DNA from: UBA7803 sp041395905
GTDB lineage: Bacteria > Pseudomonadota > Gammaproteobacteria > Pseudomonadales > Azotimanducaceae
DNA: 64,000 bases
Assembly (NCBI GenBank): GCA_041395905.1
Contig: JAWKZP010000006.1
Span: 1-64,000, forward strand
Reading direction: 5' to 3'
A model generated the notes under the pieces. It did not search any database. It worked only from the letters and a program-made list of their open reading frames with translations, and was not told the origin of the DNA. Made by a program: the position numbers and the translations under genes. This document shows positions 1 through 8,406 of this stretch, one piece after another. Position 1 is the stretch's first letter. Every line of letters begins with the position of its first letter.

Positions 1-955
1 GGTAGCGGTCCCCCTCCCTGCCTACCACCGGCGTCGGCAGGAATGGTAGTAATCGCTCACTGACACCCACCGGGCCGGCACCCGGCCCGCCGCCGCCGTG
101 GGGCGTGGCGAAGGTCTTGTGCAGGTTCATGTGCAGCACGTCGAAACCCATGTCCCCGGGCCTGACCTTGCCGAGAATGGCATTCAGGTTGGCGCCGTCG
201 TAGTACAGCAGTCCGCCGGCGTCGTGCACTACCCGGGCAATCTGCGCGACCTGCCGCTCGAACACGCCGCAGGTGGACGGGTTGGTCATCATCAACCCTG
301 CCGTCTGCGGCCCGACGACGCCCTTGAGCACCTCGAGGTCGACGTCGCCGTCACGGGTCACCGGCACCTCGGTGACCTTGTACCCGCACATCACCGCCGT
401 CGCCGGATTGGTGCCGTGAGCGGCGCTGGGGACGATGATTTCGGTCCGGCCGTGGTCGCCGCGCGCCTGGTGGTAGGCGCGGATCATCGCAACGCCGGCA
501 AACTCACCCTGGGCACCGGCCATGGGCGTGAGCGACACGCCGCGCATTCCCGTGACATCCTTGAGTATCTCCTGCAGGTCGTACAGGCACGATAGAAAAC
601 CCTGGCTGACCGATTCCGGCGCCAGCGGGTGACGCGAAAGGAAACCCGGGAGCATCGCGGCCCTGTGCGCCCCGCGCGGGTTGTACTTCATCGTGCATGA
701 GCCCAGCGGATAGAACTGGGTATCGATGGAGAAGTTGCGCCGCGACAGATTGGTGTAGTGGCGCACCACCTGCAGCTCAGAGACTTCCGGCAGCGGCGGC
801 GGCTCCCGCCGCAACAGCTCCGGCGGCAGCTCGCCCAGGGCTTCGCTGACCCCGGGTGGCGCGGCCACGAGCTGGGCGCGGGCATCCCGGCCCGGCTGCC
901 CGAGCTCGAAAATGGTGGCTTGCGGACGTTCTTCCGGCTTGCGGTTGTGAATCAT
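1..955 (-). CDS. gcvPB: Glycine dehydrogenase (decarboxylating) subunit 2, GcvPB (3' part cut by window edge)
   Basis: PLP-dependent P-protein of the glycine cleavage system, in the split two-subunit form. It decarboxylates glycine and passes the aminomethyl group to the lipoyl arm of GcvH. About 318 codons lie in the window. The ATG at 955 overlaps the gcvPA stop (ATGA). The translation begins MIHNRKPEERPQAT and contains the conserved TQFYPLGSCTMKYNP block near residue 80. Further on is NLHKTFATPHGGGGPG, whose Lys is the PLP Schiff-base residue, followed by a Gly-rich loop. Last gene of the gcvT-H-PA-PB operon in view. The C-terminal third is outside the window. Confidence 0.96.
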   Translation of the reverse strand, partial: MIHNRKPEERPQATIFELGQPGRDARAQLVAAPPGVSEALGELPPELLRREPPPLPEVSELQVVRHYTNLSRRNFSIDTQFYPLGSCTMKYNPRGAHRAAMLPGFLSRHPLAPESVSQGFLSCLYDLQEILKDVTGMRGVSLTPMAGAQGEFAGVAMIRAYHQARGDHGRTEIIVPSAAHGTNPATAVMCGYKVTEVPVTRDGDVDLEVLKGVVGPQTAGLMMTNPSTCGVFERQVAQIARVVHDAGGLLYYDGANLNAILGKVRPGDMGFDVLHMNLHKTFATPHGGGGPGAGPVGVSERLLPFLPTPVVGREGDRY

Positions 956-2301
956 GCCAGACACTCCTCTAGCGCCGCGCCGTAATGTTCAATTTCCTGC
1001 GCGGTGCGCTTCTCCGTGGCGCACACCAGCAGGCAGTTTTCCAGCCCCGGGAACAGCGTGCCCAGTGCCAGCCCGCCGAGGATGCCGCGCTCGAGCAGCG
1101 CCTCGACCACCTCGTCGGCGGGCCGCGGCAGCGTCAGCACCTGTTCATGGAAGTACGGGCCCGGGAACCGCCGCTCGACGCCTGGCACCGCCGTGAGTCG
1201 CGTCACCAGCGCACGGGTGTTGGCCAGGCTGGCTTCCGCCACCGCGCGCAGACCGCGCGGTCCCATCAGGCTCAGATAGATGGTCGCAGCGGTCACCAGC
1301 AGGCCCTGATTGGTGCAGATGTTCGAGGTCGCCTTGCCCCGCCGGATGTGCTGCTCACGTGCCTGCAGGGTCAGCGCGAAGCCGCGGCGGCCGTCGAGAT
1401 CCACCGTGGCGCCGATGATCCGGCCCGGCATTTGCCGCACCAGGCTGCTGCGGCAGCAGATGAAGCCGAACGAGGGTCCGCCCGAAGACATCGGAATGCC
1501 GAACGGCTGGCCGTCGCCGCAGGCGATGTCGGCACCGGCGGCACCCCAGGTACCCGGCGCAGACAGCACCGCCAGCGTCAACGGGTTGACCACGGCGATC
1601 ACCAGCGCCCCCTGCTCGTGGGCCCAGTCGGTGAGGGCGTCGACGTCCTCCAGCAGCCCGAAGAAGTTGGGCTGCTGCAGCACCAGCGCCACCGCACCGT
1701 CGTGCTGCGCCAGCGCCGCACGGTCCACACGACCGTCCGCCGTCATGGCGACCGTGGCGATGGCGACACCCTGGCTCTCGACGATGTTGGCCGTGGCGGA
1801 GCGATAGTGGGGATGTACCGTTTCGGCCATCAGCACGGTGCGGGAGCGCGCCTTGCGGTTGGCCCGCACGGCCATGAGCACGGCTTCGGCAAGCCCCGAC
1901 GCGCCGTCGTACACGGACGCGTTGGAGACGTCCAACCCGGTCAGACCCGCCATCATGCTCTGATACTCGTAGATGAGCTGCAGCGTGCCCTGGCTCGCTT
2001 CCGCCTGATAGGGCGTGTAGGCCGTCATGAACTCGCCGCGGCCGGCCAGATCCCATACAGCTGCGGGAATGTGATGGTCGTAGCAGCCGGCGCCGAGAAA
2101 GCAGGTTCCTGCCAGATCGAGGCTGGCCCGTGCCGCCATGTCGGCCAGCATTTCCATCTCGCTGACCCCGGGTGGCACCCGGGTCAGGGTCGCGGCCCGC
2201 AGCTCTGCAGGGATCTCGTCGAACAGCCGCTCGATGCCGTCGACTCCGATCTCCGACAGCATCGCCCGTTCTTCCTCCGCCGTGTGCGGTATGAAAGGCA
2301 T
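952..2301 (-). CDS. gcvPA: Glycine dehydrogenase (decarboxylating) subunit 1, GcvPA
   Basis: N-terminal half of the split P-protein (449 aa). It forms the heterotetramer with GcvPB and has a PLP-enzyme fold without the catalytic Lys. The ATG at 2301 gives MPFIPHTAEEERAML, the usual family start, with GGAG seven bases upstream; an in-frame GTG two codons earlier is less likely. Family blocks seen: FLGAGCYDHHIPAAV near residue 70, YTPYQAEASQGTLQ near 95, and a late GGPSFGF. It follows gcvH after about 120 bp and overlaps gcvPB by 4 nt, consistent with coupled translation of the two subunits. Confidence 0.96.
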   Translation of the reverse strand: MPFIPHTAEEERAMLSEIGVDGIERLFDEIPAELRAATLTRVPPGVSEMEMLADMAARASLDLAGTCFLGAGCYDHHIPAAVWDLAGRGEFMTAYTPYQAEASQGTLQLIYEYQSMMAGLTGLDVSNASVYDGASGLAEAVLMAVRANRKARSRTVLMAETVHPHYRSATANIVESQGVAIATVAMTADGRVDRAALAQHDGAVALVLQQPNFFGLLEDVDALTDWAHEQGALVIAVVNPLTLAVLSAPGTWGAAGADIACGDGQPFGIPMSSGGPSFGFICCRSSLVRQMPGRIIGATVDLDGRRGFALTLQAREQHIRRGKATSNICTNQGLLVTAATIYLSLMGPRGLRAVAEASLANTRALVTRLTAVPGVERRFPGPYFHEQVLTLPRPADEVVEALLERGILGGLALGTLFPGLENCLLVCATEKRTAQEIEHYGAALEECLA

Positions 2302-2424
2302 CTGCACGCTCCAGTTGCGTTGGTTTGTTTTGCGCTCGAGCGCAGGAATCGGTACGGCCCGTGACAGCCGTACGCCGCGCGCCTACGCAGCGCGGGGCGG
2401 CGCGGGCACGCGTCGGTCGGGGCC

Positions 2425-2820
2425 TCAGTGGTCCTCGCTGGCCAGCTGCTCGGCGTAGCCTTCGGCGTCCATCAGGTCCTCGAGCTCGGCGACGTCGTCC
2501 GGCTCGATGCGGAAGAACCAGCCATCGCCGTACGGGTCCTCATTGACCGTCTCCGGGGCGTCCACCAGAGCCTCGTTGACGGCCAGCACGGTGCCGCTGA
2601 TCGGCGCGTAGATGTCCGAGGCGGCTTTCACCGACTCCACCACGCCCGCTTCCTGCTGCGCGCTGAGCTGCTGCCCCACTTCCGGGTGCTCGACGTACAC
2701 CACGTCCCCCAGCGCATCCTGGGCGTGATCGGTTATGCCTACGGTTACGCTGCCGTCTTCTTCCAGACGTGCCCACTCATGGGACCGCGCGTAACGCAAT
2801 TCCGAAGGAATCTCGCTCAT
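2425..2820 (-). CDS. gcvH: Glycine cleavage system H protein
   Basis: Lipoyl carrier that shuttles the aminomethyl group from P-protein to T-protein and is re-oxidised by dihydrolipoamide dehydrogenase. 131 aa, the normal length. Starts MSEIPSELRYARSHEWA at the ATG at 2820, with GGAG six bases upstream; a TTG one codon earlier was rejected. The lipoylated Lys lies in VESVKAASD near residue 63, followed by APISGTVLAVNEAL. It sits 12 bp after gcvT, so the two are clearly co-transcribed. Confidence 0.97.
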   Translation of the reverse strand: MSEIPSELRYARSHEWARLEEDGSVTVGITDHAQDALGDVVYVEHPEVGQQLSAQQEAGVVESVKAASDIYAPISGTVLAVNEALVDAPETVNEDPYGDGWFFRIEPDDVAELEDLMDAEGYAEQLASEDH

Positions 2821-2832
2821 CAAGGACTCCGC

Positions 2833-3933
2833 CTACTCAAATACCTTCTGGCCATTGCGCACAAACGGCGGTTTGACGATGCGCACCGGCAAGAGCTTGC
2901 CACGAACCTCCACCTGACACTCGCCCTGCGCGTCTTTCGGCACGCGGGCCAGCGCAATACTGTACCCCAGAGTGGGGGAGAATATCCCGCTCGTGACGAC
3001 CCCGTCGCCCGCGCCGGTGACCACGCGCTGGCCGCCGCGTATGACCCCCCGGCCCTCGAGCACCAGTCCGGTCAAACGCCGACCGACGCCGGCCGCGCGC
3101 AGCGCCGCCAGCGCGTCACGGCCGATGAACGCGCGCGCCTCGGGCTGCCAGGCGATGGTCCAGCCCAGGTTCGACTCCAGCGGGTTGGTGGACTCGTCCA
3201 TGTCCTGACCGTACAGGTTGAGGCCCGCCTCCAGGCGCAACGTGTCCCGCGCGGCGAGCCCGGCAGGCTGCACGCCGGCAGCGGCGAGGGCGCTCCACAG
3301 CTTCTGCGCCTCGGCACCCGGCAGGATCACCTCCACGCCGTCTTCGCCCGTGTAGCCCGTGCGCGCCACCATCCAGTCGCCACGGCTGAGGGCGCTGAAC
3401 GGCTCGAGCGCCGTCAGGTCCTGCCAGCCGCTCACCGCCTCGAACCGCGCCACGGCCTCCGGGCCCTGAACCGCGATCATGGCCAGATCCTGCTCGCGGA
3501 CCTGCACCTCTGCACCGGCGTGGCGCTCGAACCAGGCGAGCACCTTGTCACGCGTACCCGCGTTGACGACCACCCGATACGCCAGCGGCTCGGCTTCGCT
3601 GTGCCGGTAGACGATCAGGTCGTCGATGACCCCTGCGGCCTCGTTCAGCAGCACGCCGTACAGCGCCTTGCCGTGCGTCTTCAGCCGTGCCACGTCGTTC
3701 GCCACGAGCCGCTGCAGGTAGCCGTGCGCGCCGGCGCCGGTGACATCCACCACGGTCATGTGGGAAACGTCGAACATCCCCACGGCCGTACGCACCGCAT
3801 TGTGTTCGACGATCTGCGAGCCGTAGTTGAGCGGCATCTCCCAGCCGGCGAAGGGCACCATCTTGGCACCGGCCGCAACGTGCAGGTCGTACAGGGCAGT
3901 GCGGCGCAGCGCGCCGGTGGGGCCGTCGGTCAT
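2833..3933 (-). CDS. gcvT: Aminomethyltransferase, glycine cleavage system T protein
   Basis: Transfers the methylene carbon from the H-protein aminomethyl-lipoyl arm to tetrahydrofolate and releases ammonia. 366 aa, typical. Begins MTDGPTGALRRTALYDLH. Folate-fold landmarks: PFAGWEMPLNYGSQ near residue 27, GMFDVSHM near 52, and ARTGYTGEDGVE near 195. First gene of the gcv operon. No glycine riboswitch motif is visible in the 309-bp leader region, so glycine control, if present, must work differently. Confidence 0.97.
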   Translation of the reverse strand: MTDGPTGALRRTALYDLHVAAGAKMVPFAGWEMPLNYGSQIVEHNAVRTAVGMFDVSHMTVVDVTGAGAHGYLQRLVANDVARLKTHGKALYGVLLNEAAGVIDDLIVYRHSEAEPLAYRVVVNAGTRDKVLAWFERHAGAEVQVREQDLAMIAVQGPEAVARFEAVSGWQDLTALEPFSALSRGDWMVARTGYTGEDGVEVILPGAEAQKLWSALAAAGVQPAGLAARDTLRLEAGLNLYGQDMDESTNPLESNLGWTIAWQPEARAFIGRDALAALRAAGVGRRLTGLVLEGRGVIRGGQRVVTGAGDGVVTSGIFSPTLGYSIALARVPKDAQGECQVEVRGKLLPVRIVKPPFVRNGQKVFE

Positions 3934-4242
3934 CCTGGAAGCTTCCGGTAGCGGTAACTGCGAGAGGGCGCATTGTAATCCGCTGGACGCGAAATCCCAG
4001 CAGCACGGGGCCCTCTGGCGGGGCAGCGCGCCGGACCCTGACCGTCAGGAAGGTGTGCGCGTGGTGACCGGGGGGCGGGGCCCCTTTGCGGAGCCGCGTA
4101 GCGCCGCCGAGTGAGGCGGATTGACGCCGGTCCGAAGGGCCGGTGGCAACTCCGCTGATCGAGGGCAGCGGGGACCGCTGGCGCGAGGCGCAGCAAAGGC
4201 GTCCCACCCCCGGGCGCCACACCTTCGAAGCCGATCACGCCG
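3934..4242. other. Intergenic region ubiH-gcvT with two hairpins
   Basis: 309 bp without a gene between the ubiH stop and the gcvT start, both on the minus strand. It holds two GC-rich hairpins: CAGCGG-GGA-CCGCTG at 4166-4180 and CCGGTCC-GAA-GGGCCGG at 4127-4143. Either could end the ygfB-pepP-ubiH transcript, though no T-run follows. The gcv -10 candidate is at the right end of the gap relative to gcvT. No riboswitch or RNA gene recognised. Confidence 0.5.
3966..3977 (-). promoter_or_regulatory. Candidate -10 element of the gcvTHPAPB promoter
   Basis: On the minus strand a TACAAT hexamer occupies 3977-3972, giving a predicted start near 3965 and a leader of about 32 nt before the gcvT ATG. 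No convincing -35 lies 16-18 bp upstream, so it may need an activator. Inference from hexamer match and position only. Confidence 0.35.
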
Positions 4243-5568
4243 TCAGCGTCCGGCGCGTTGCCCTGCCAGAGGGCCCAGGCCCATGGCTTCAACGATGATC
4301 TGGCGTTTGATGGGCGCGGTGCGATTGAGCAGGTCGACGCCGGTGTTGCGGATGAACTGCAGCAGCGGGTTGTCCAGCGCGTAGGCGCGCCGCAGGCCCG
4401 CCATCAGATCCTGCATGAAGCGCGCGCGCGCGCGGCGCCGGCGCGCGAACCCGCGCCAGAGTCCGGCGCTGCCCGGGTCGGCGCCGGGGCCAACGCTGCC
4501 GAGCACCGCCAGCAGCTCGCGGACGTCCTCGAAGCCCACGTTGGCACCGAGGCCGGCCAACGGGTGCAGCACCCGAGCGGCATCGCCGATCAGCAGCACC
4601 CGCGGGTGCGGATCGAATCGCGCCACCAGTGCCTGCTGCAGCGGGAAGCTGAGCCGCCGATCGGCCTCCAGGACGGGCCCCAGGCATTGCTCGCAGGCGC
4701 GGCCGATCTCGGCGCAGAAAGCCGCATCGTCGAGCTCGGCACGGCGGGCGGCCACTGCCGGCGCCTGGGACCAGACCACGGAGCTGATGTCGGGCCGGGC
4801 GCTCGGCAGCAGGGCCAGCGGGCCGTCGCGCAGGAACCGCTGATAGGCGACGCCGTCGTGCCCGCGCTCGGTGCGTACCAGCGTTGCCAAAGCCACGTCG
4901 CGCAAGGCCGAGCGCGATACCGCCACGCCCAGCAGCTCGCGCACCCGTGAGCGGGCACCGTCGGCAGCGATCACCAGACGCGCCCGCAGGCGCAAGGGAC
5001 CTTCGCGCCGCGCGTCGGCGGCAGCCCCTGCCGGCGCCAGTCCGCTCGCGCTCCCGGCACTGCCCGAATCCGCAACCGGGGGCGCAGCCACGGTGAGAGT
5101 AACGGCATCCGGGCCGGTCTCCAGCGCCTCCAGCGCACCGAGCCGCACGGCTGCGCGCGGCGCCTCCTGCAGACATTGCCAGAGCGCCGCTACCGCCGGA
5201 CCGTTCTCGAGAATCCAGCCCAGCTCCGCACGCTGCACCTCGGCGGCGTCGAACGTCATCATGGCCGTGCCGCGCTCCTCCCAGACCTGCATGCGTCGAT
5301 ACGCGGTCGCTTCCAGCGCCTGCCAGACGCCCGCCGTCTCCAGCACGGCGCGGGACGCCGGAGACACCGCCACGTTGCGGATGTCCATGCCGAAACGCCC
5401 CGGCGCGAGAGCCGGCGCAGCACGATCGATGACGGCAACTTCGAAACCCAGGCGGCTTGCCGCCAGCGCCGCGGTGGCGCCGATCAGACCGCCGCCGACT
5501 ACGGCAACGTCCACATCGGGCCATGCCTCGGACGGGGACGCCGACGCCTGCGCAGCGACGTCAGTCAC
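4243..5568 (-). CDS. ubiH: UbiH/UbiI-family FAD-dependent ubiquinone-biosynthesis hydroxylase
   Basis: Flavoprotein monooxygenase expected to hydroxylate the benzoquinone ring during ubiquinone synthesis at the inner membrane. 441 aa from the GTG at 5568, which overlaps the end of pepP; no in-frame ATG precedes the FAD motif. Visible motifs: the dinucleotide-binding VAVVGGGLIGATAAL near residue 20, DIRNVAVSPAS, the DG motif in VIAADGARSRVRELL, and VLLIGDAARVLHPLAG near 310 for FAD ribityl contact. pepP-ubiH adjacency is conserved in gammaproteobacteria. The second hydroxylase gene (ubiI/visC) that often follows is absent, so the exact ring position (UbiH, UbiI or broader UbiM type) cannot be fixed. 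Confidence 0.85.
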   Translation of the reverse strand: MTDVAAQASASPSEAWPDVDVAVVGGGLIGATAALAASRLGFEVAVIDRAAPALAPGRFGMDIRNVAVSPASRAVLETAGVWQALEATAYRRMQVWEERGTAMMTFDAAEVQRAELGWILENGPAVAALWQCLQEAPRAAVRLGALEALETGPDAVTLTVAAPPVADSGSAGSASGLAPAGAAADARREGPLRLRARLVIAADGARSRVRELLGVAVSRSALRDVALATLVRTERGHDGVAYQRFLRDGPLALLPSARPDISSVVWSQAPAVAARRAELDDAAFCAEIGRACEQCLGPVLEADRRLSFPLQQALVARFDPHPRVLLIGDAARVLHPLAGLGANVGFEDVRELLAVLGSVGPGADPGSAGLWRGFARRRRARARFMQDLMAGLRRAYALDNPLLQFIRNTGVDLLNRTAPIKRQIIVEAMGLGPLAGQRAGR

Positions 5569-6937
5569 TGCGACGACCCGGCGCAGCGCGCCAGCGCCGG
5601 CGCATCGCGCGCTGCACGTCGCGCACCGACTTGGGCGCCTCGGCGGTGAGCACCTCGCAGCCGTCACGGGTGACGTGGACGTCGTCCTCGATGCGGATAC
5701 CGAGTCCACGCCAGCGCGGCGGCAGATGCGCGGTCGATTCGTTGCGCGGGATGTAGATTCCGGGTTCCACGGTCAGCACCATTCCCGGCTCCAGCTCGCG
5801 CCAGGCGCCACCCACTCGATAGTCGCCCACGTCGTGCACGTCGCTGCCCAACCAGTGCGAGGCGTTGTGCGGGCAGAACGGGCGGTAGCGTTCGCTCTCG
5901 ATGACCTCGTCGACGTCGCCGTCGAGCAGCTTGAGGTCGATCAGACCCTGCACCATTACCCGCAGCGCCGCGTCGTGCGGGGCCTTGAAGTGCGCGCCCG
6001 GCCGGCACCAGGTCATGGCCTGCTCGTTGGCTTCGAGCACGACTTCGTACAGGGCCTGCTGCGCCCGGGTGAACTCGCCGTTGACCGGAAAGGTGCGGGT
6101 CACGTCGGCGGCGTAGTGCTGAAACTCGCAGCCGGCGTCGATCAGCACCAGATCGCCGTCGCGCATCTGGTCGCGGTTGTCCACATAATGCAGCACGCAG
6201 GCGTTGGCGCCGCTGCCGACGATGCTCGGATAGGCCGCGCTGCGCGCGCCGTTGCGCAGAAACTCGTGGGTCAGCTCGGCTTCGAGCATGAGCTCCGTCA
6301 TGCCCGGCTCGCAGACGGCCATGGCCCGGCGGTGCGCGGCACAGGTAATGCGTGCAGCCTCACGCATGATGCGCAGCTCTGCTGCCGACTTGTACAGGCG
6401 CTGCTCGTGCAACAGGTGTTTGAGCGCCACGAACTCTGCCGGCGGAATGGCGCCACCGGCCTCACGCGCGCGGATGCTGCTGACCCAGTGCATCAGGCGC
6501 TGATCGAACTCCGGATACTCACCGAGGGTCAGGTAGATGCGTTCGCGGCCTTCGAGCATGCCCGGCAGGATGTCATCCAGATCGTTGATCGGAAACGCAT
6601 CGTCCACCCCCAGAATCTGCGCCGCGCGCTCCGGGCCGACGCGCTCGCCGTCGTAGAGCTCGGCGCGGGCCTCGCGCTCGCGACAGAACAGAATCACCTC
6701 ACCGTGAGCGCGGCCGGGCACGAGGACCAGCACGGCATCAGGCTCGGAGAACCCCGTCAGGTAATAGAAGTCGCTGTCCTGGCGAAACAGATACTCGGTG
6801 TCGCGGTTGCGCAGACGCACGCCGGCAGCCGGCACGATGGCCACCGAACCCGGTGTCAGCATGCCCATCAGGGTCGCCCGCCGGCGCCGGTACTCAGCCG
6901 GAGTGATGCTCGGCGTCATCGGCGCGCCATTCTCCAT
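5561..6937 (-). CDS. pepP: Xaa-Pro aminopeptidase (aminopeptidase P)
   Basis: Dinuclear-metal M24 peptidase that removes N-terminal residues preceding proline, in the cytoplasm. 458 aa, with an N-terminal creatinase-like domain and a C-terminal pita-bread domain. Metal ligands are visible in order: Asp in VLIDAGCE, Asp in AADVTRTF, His in SHWLGSDVHD, Glu in LTVEPGIYI and Glu in IRIEDDVHV. The start at 6937 lies inside the ygfB 3' end (44-nt overlap); an internal ATG at 6919 is the alternative. Translationally coupled with ygfB and ubiH. Confidence 0.95.
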   Translation of the reverse strand: MENGAPMTPSITPAEYRRRRATLMGMLTPGSVAIVPAAGVRLRNRDTEYLFRQDSDFYYLTGFSEPDAVLVLVPGRAHGEVILFCREREARAELYDGERVGPERAAQILGVDDAFPINDLDDILPGMLEGRERIYLTLGEYPEFDQRLMHWVSSIRAREAGGAIPPAEFVALKHLLHEQRLYKSAAELRIMREAARITCAAHRRAMAVCEPGMTELMLEAELTHEFLRNGARSAAYPSIVGSGANACVLHYVDNRDQMRDGDLVLIDAGCEFQHYAADVTRTFPVNGEFTRAQQALYEVVLEANEQAMTWCRPGAHFKAPHDAALRVMVQGLIDLKLLDGDVDEVIESERYRPFCPHNASHWLGSDVHDVGDYRVGGAWRELEPGMVLTVEPGIYIPRNESTAHLPPRWRGLGIRIEDDVHVTRDGCEVLTAEAPKSVRDVQRAMRRRWRAAPGRRSD

Positions 6938-7451
6938 GCAAGGTGCTCGCGATCACGAGCACGCCCACTTTGACGAACTCCTGCAGCTCCACCAGCTGCG
7001 CCTCTTCGCTCTCATCCGCCGCGTCGGTCTCGTCGACGTCGATCTCGGTCAGCGCCGCGAAGTCCCGAACCAGCTCTTTGACGTCATCGGGCAGATCGTC
7101 GAAGCCGCTGACCCCCTCAACGAGCTCCTCGCCCAGCGCTGCGCCGAGCCCTGCCAGAAAGCTGCCGCACCATTGCGCCAGCGCTTCCAGTCGCAGCGGG
7201 AGCGGCGCGTCGTCGTCCGGCAGCAGCGGCGTGAAGCTCATGTCGGCGGCCAGCAGGTCATCGAGCGTCGCTGCGACGAAGTCGCTGACCGCCGTTTCGT
7301 CCGTGAGCAGCGCCACGCCGAGCAGGTCCACCAGCGTTTGCAGCGGAAACGGATCGACGGCACAGGTGGCGATGCCGCATACCGCGCCGTGCAGCTCCGA
7401 GGTGGAGATCTGGTGCGCCGCATTGAGCGCCAGAGCAGATAAATCGGGCAC
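6894..7451 (-). CDS. ygfB: YgfB/YecA-family (UPF0149) protein
   Basis: 185-aa UPF0149 protein of the kind found upstream of pepP-ubiH in gammaproteobacteria. Family marks: SELHGAVCG near residue 18, LAQWCGSFLAGLG near 90, and the closing EEAQLVELQEFVKVGVLVI helix. GTG start at 7451 with GGGA about 7 nt upstream. No catalytic residues or metal-binding tail (SEC-C) are present. Homologues have been linked to transcriptional control in Pseudomonas; the role here is inferred from family and position only. Head of the ygfB-pepP-ubiH operon. Confidence 0.88.
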   Translation of the reverse strand: MPDLSALALNAAHQISTSELHGAVCGIATCAVDPFPLQTLVDLLGVALLTDETAVSDFVAATLDDLLAADMSFTPLLPDDDAPLPLRLEALAQWCGSFLAGLGAALGEELVEGVSGFDDLPDDVKELVRDFAALTEIDVDETDAADESEEAQLVELQEFVKVGVLVIASTLHGEWRADDAEHHSG

Positions 7452-7489
7452 CTGTTTCCCGGTCGCAGAAGGCAGCCGGTATCCTAGCA

Positions 7490-7538
7490 GAAGTGGCTGA
7501 CTTCACATGAAGTGGCTTTCAGCGCACACTATGTGAAA
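7490..7538. promoter_or_regulatory. Divergent control region ygfB / zapB-like with inverted and direct repeats
   Basis: The 109-bp gap between divergent genes contains GAAGTGGCT twice (7490-7498 and 7509-7517), the short palindrome ACTTCA-CA-TGAAGT, and a 7-bp inverted repeat TTCACAT (7502-7508) / ATGTGAA (7531-7537). The arrangement resembles an operator region, but no -35/-10 pair is convincing on either strand. Function inferred. Confidence 0.3.
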
Positions 7539-7560
7539 AGCATTTTGTCAGGTGTTCGCC

Positions 7561-7767
7561 ATGCCGAGCGCTGATTGGTCCACGCTGGACCAGAAAGTCA
7601 CCGAGCTCCTCGAACTGTGCGCCGTGCTCAGCCGCGAGAACCGTGCGCTGCGCGCGCAGCAACAGAACTGGACGGTGGAACGCGCCAAGCTGATCGAGAA
7701 GAACGAGCTGGCCAAGAGTCGCGTCGAGTCGATGATCACCCGGCTGAAGGCGCTCGAGCAGGATTGA
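7561..7767 (+). CDS. Small coiled-coil protein, TIGR02449/ZapB-like
   Basis: 68-aa protein starting MPSADWSTLDQKVTELLE at the ATG at 7561, with AGGTG seven bases upstream (a GTG three codons earlier is possible). The whole sequence is predicted to be one coiled coil, with heptad-like leucines (LLELCAVLSRENRALRAQ) and no catalytic motif. It matches the small family that sits directly upstream of zapA in gammaproteobacteria and resembles the Z-ring protein ZapB. Thirteen bases separate it from zapA, so they are very probably co-expressed; a cell-division role is inferred. Confidence 0.82.
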   Translation: MPSADWSTLDQKVTELLELCAVLSRENRALRAQQQNWTVERAKLIEKNELAKSRVESMITRLKALEQD

Positions 7768-7780
7768 GGAAGTTGCGTCT

Positions 7781-8095
7781 ATGAGCGAGGCTGCGACGAC
7801 GGTGAGCGTGAAGATCCTGGACAAGGAGTACCAGGTGGCGTGCCGTCAGGAGGAGGTGGAGGCGCTGTCCGCATCGGCACGCTATCTCGACGCTCAGATG
7901 CGCAAGATCCGCGAGAGCGGCAAGGTGTTCGGCCTCGACCGGATCGCCGTCATGACCGCGCTCAACCTCGCCAACGAGGTGCTGCAGAACCGCAACGCCG
8001 TCGAATCCGGGCAGCACGAGGCCGAAACCCAGGTGCGCCAGCTCAGCGAACGCATCGAGCGCGCGCTGGCCGAGCACCGCCAGCTCAATCTCTGA
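7781..8095 (+). CDS. zapA: Cell division protein ZapA
   Basis: Z-ring-associated protein that bundles FtsZ protofilaments at midcell. 104 aa, typical. Begins MSEAATTVSVKILDKEYQVAC; the N-terminal globular part ends near residue 50 (DAQMRKIRESGKVFGLDRIAVMTALNLANE is the classical boundary). A C-terminal coiled coil rich in Glu, Gln and Arg follows. Position just upstream of 6S RNA is the conserved zapA-ssrS-ygfA arrangement. Confidence 0.95.
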   Translation: MSEAATTVSVKILDKEYQVACRQEEVEALSASARYLDAQMRKIRESGKVFGLDRIAVMTALNLANEVLQNRNAVESGQHEAETQVRQLSERIERALAEHRQLNL

Positions 8096-8156
8096 AGCGC
8101 GCCTGAGCAAACGACCCGTCGCCGCCTGTCAAGGCTCGATGATCAGAGCTTTCAGC

Positions 8157-8162
8157 TATACT
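8157..8162 (+). promoter_or_regulatory. -10 element of the 6S RNA promoter
   Basis: TATACT lies 6 bp before the predicted 5' end of 6S RNA. No good -35 hexamer is seen 17 bp upstream. Supported mainly by its exact placement relative to the conserved 6S terminal stem. Confidence 0.5.
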
Positions 8163-8167
8163 GCGCA

Positions 8168-8384
8168 GGTCTCCTGGGGTGTTCGCCAGCCGGTTGTCGT
8201 CTCTGAGCCGTTAAGAAAACCCAGGGGGTCGAAGACGTGTCTGTCTGTGTGCATGCCCGACACCAGGAAGCAACCACCCCGTGTGGTTGCCCCCGGGTTG
8301 GGAAGCCTGGGACCGCGTCGGAGGCCTCCGCCTTGAACCAATACGGTTCAGGGCCAGATCGGCAGCGGCATCTCCGGGAGATCT
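8168..8384 (+). ncRNA. ssrS: 6S RNA (SsrS), global regulator of sigma-70 RNA polymerase
   Basis: Non-coding RNA that mimics an open promoter and sequesters housekeeping RNA polymerase in stationary phase. The 5' strand reads TCCTGGGGTGTTCGCCAG and the 3' strand CCTTGAACCA...GGTTCA...GGCGGCATCTCC-like GGCAGCGGCATCTCCGGGAG, matching the enterobacterial and pseudomonad 6S ends. The terminal helix pairs 8168-8174 with 8377-8383. Internal blocks TCTGAGCCG and GAAGCAACCACCCC/GTGTGGTTGC form the long hairpin arms. At about 217 nt it is a little longer than the 184 nt of E. coli. ygfA follows 22 nt later, probably read through from the same transcript. Confidence 0.93.
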
Positions 8385-8406
8385 TGCCGGCAGCAGGATC
8401 CCGATC

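Noticed and set aside
3934..4242. Glycine riboswitch upstream of gcvT
   Set aside because: The gap was read on the minus strand. The conserved glycine aptamer cores (GGAGAG and the GAAGGGGCAA-type block) are absent.
8139..8336. 65-codon open frame across 6S RNA
   Set aside because: Coincides with the conserved structured RNA; no protein homology or ribosome site.
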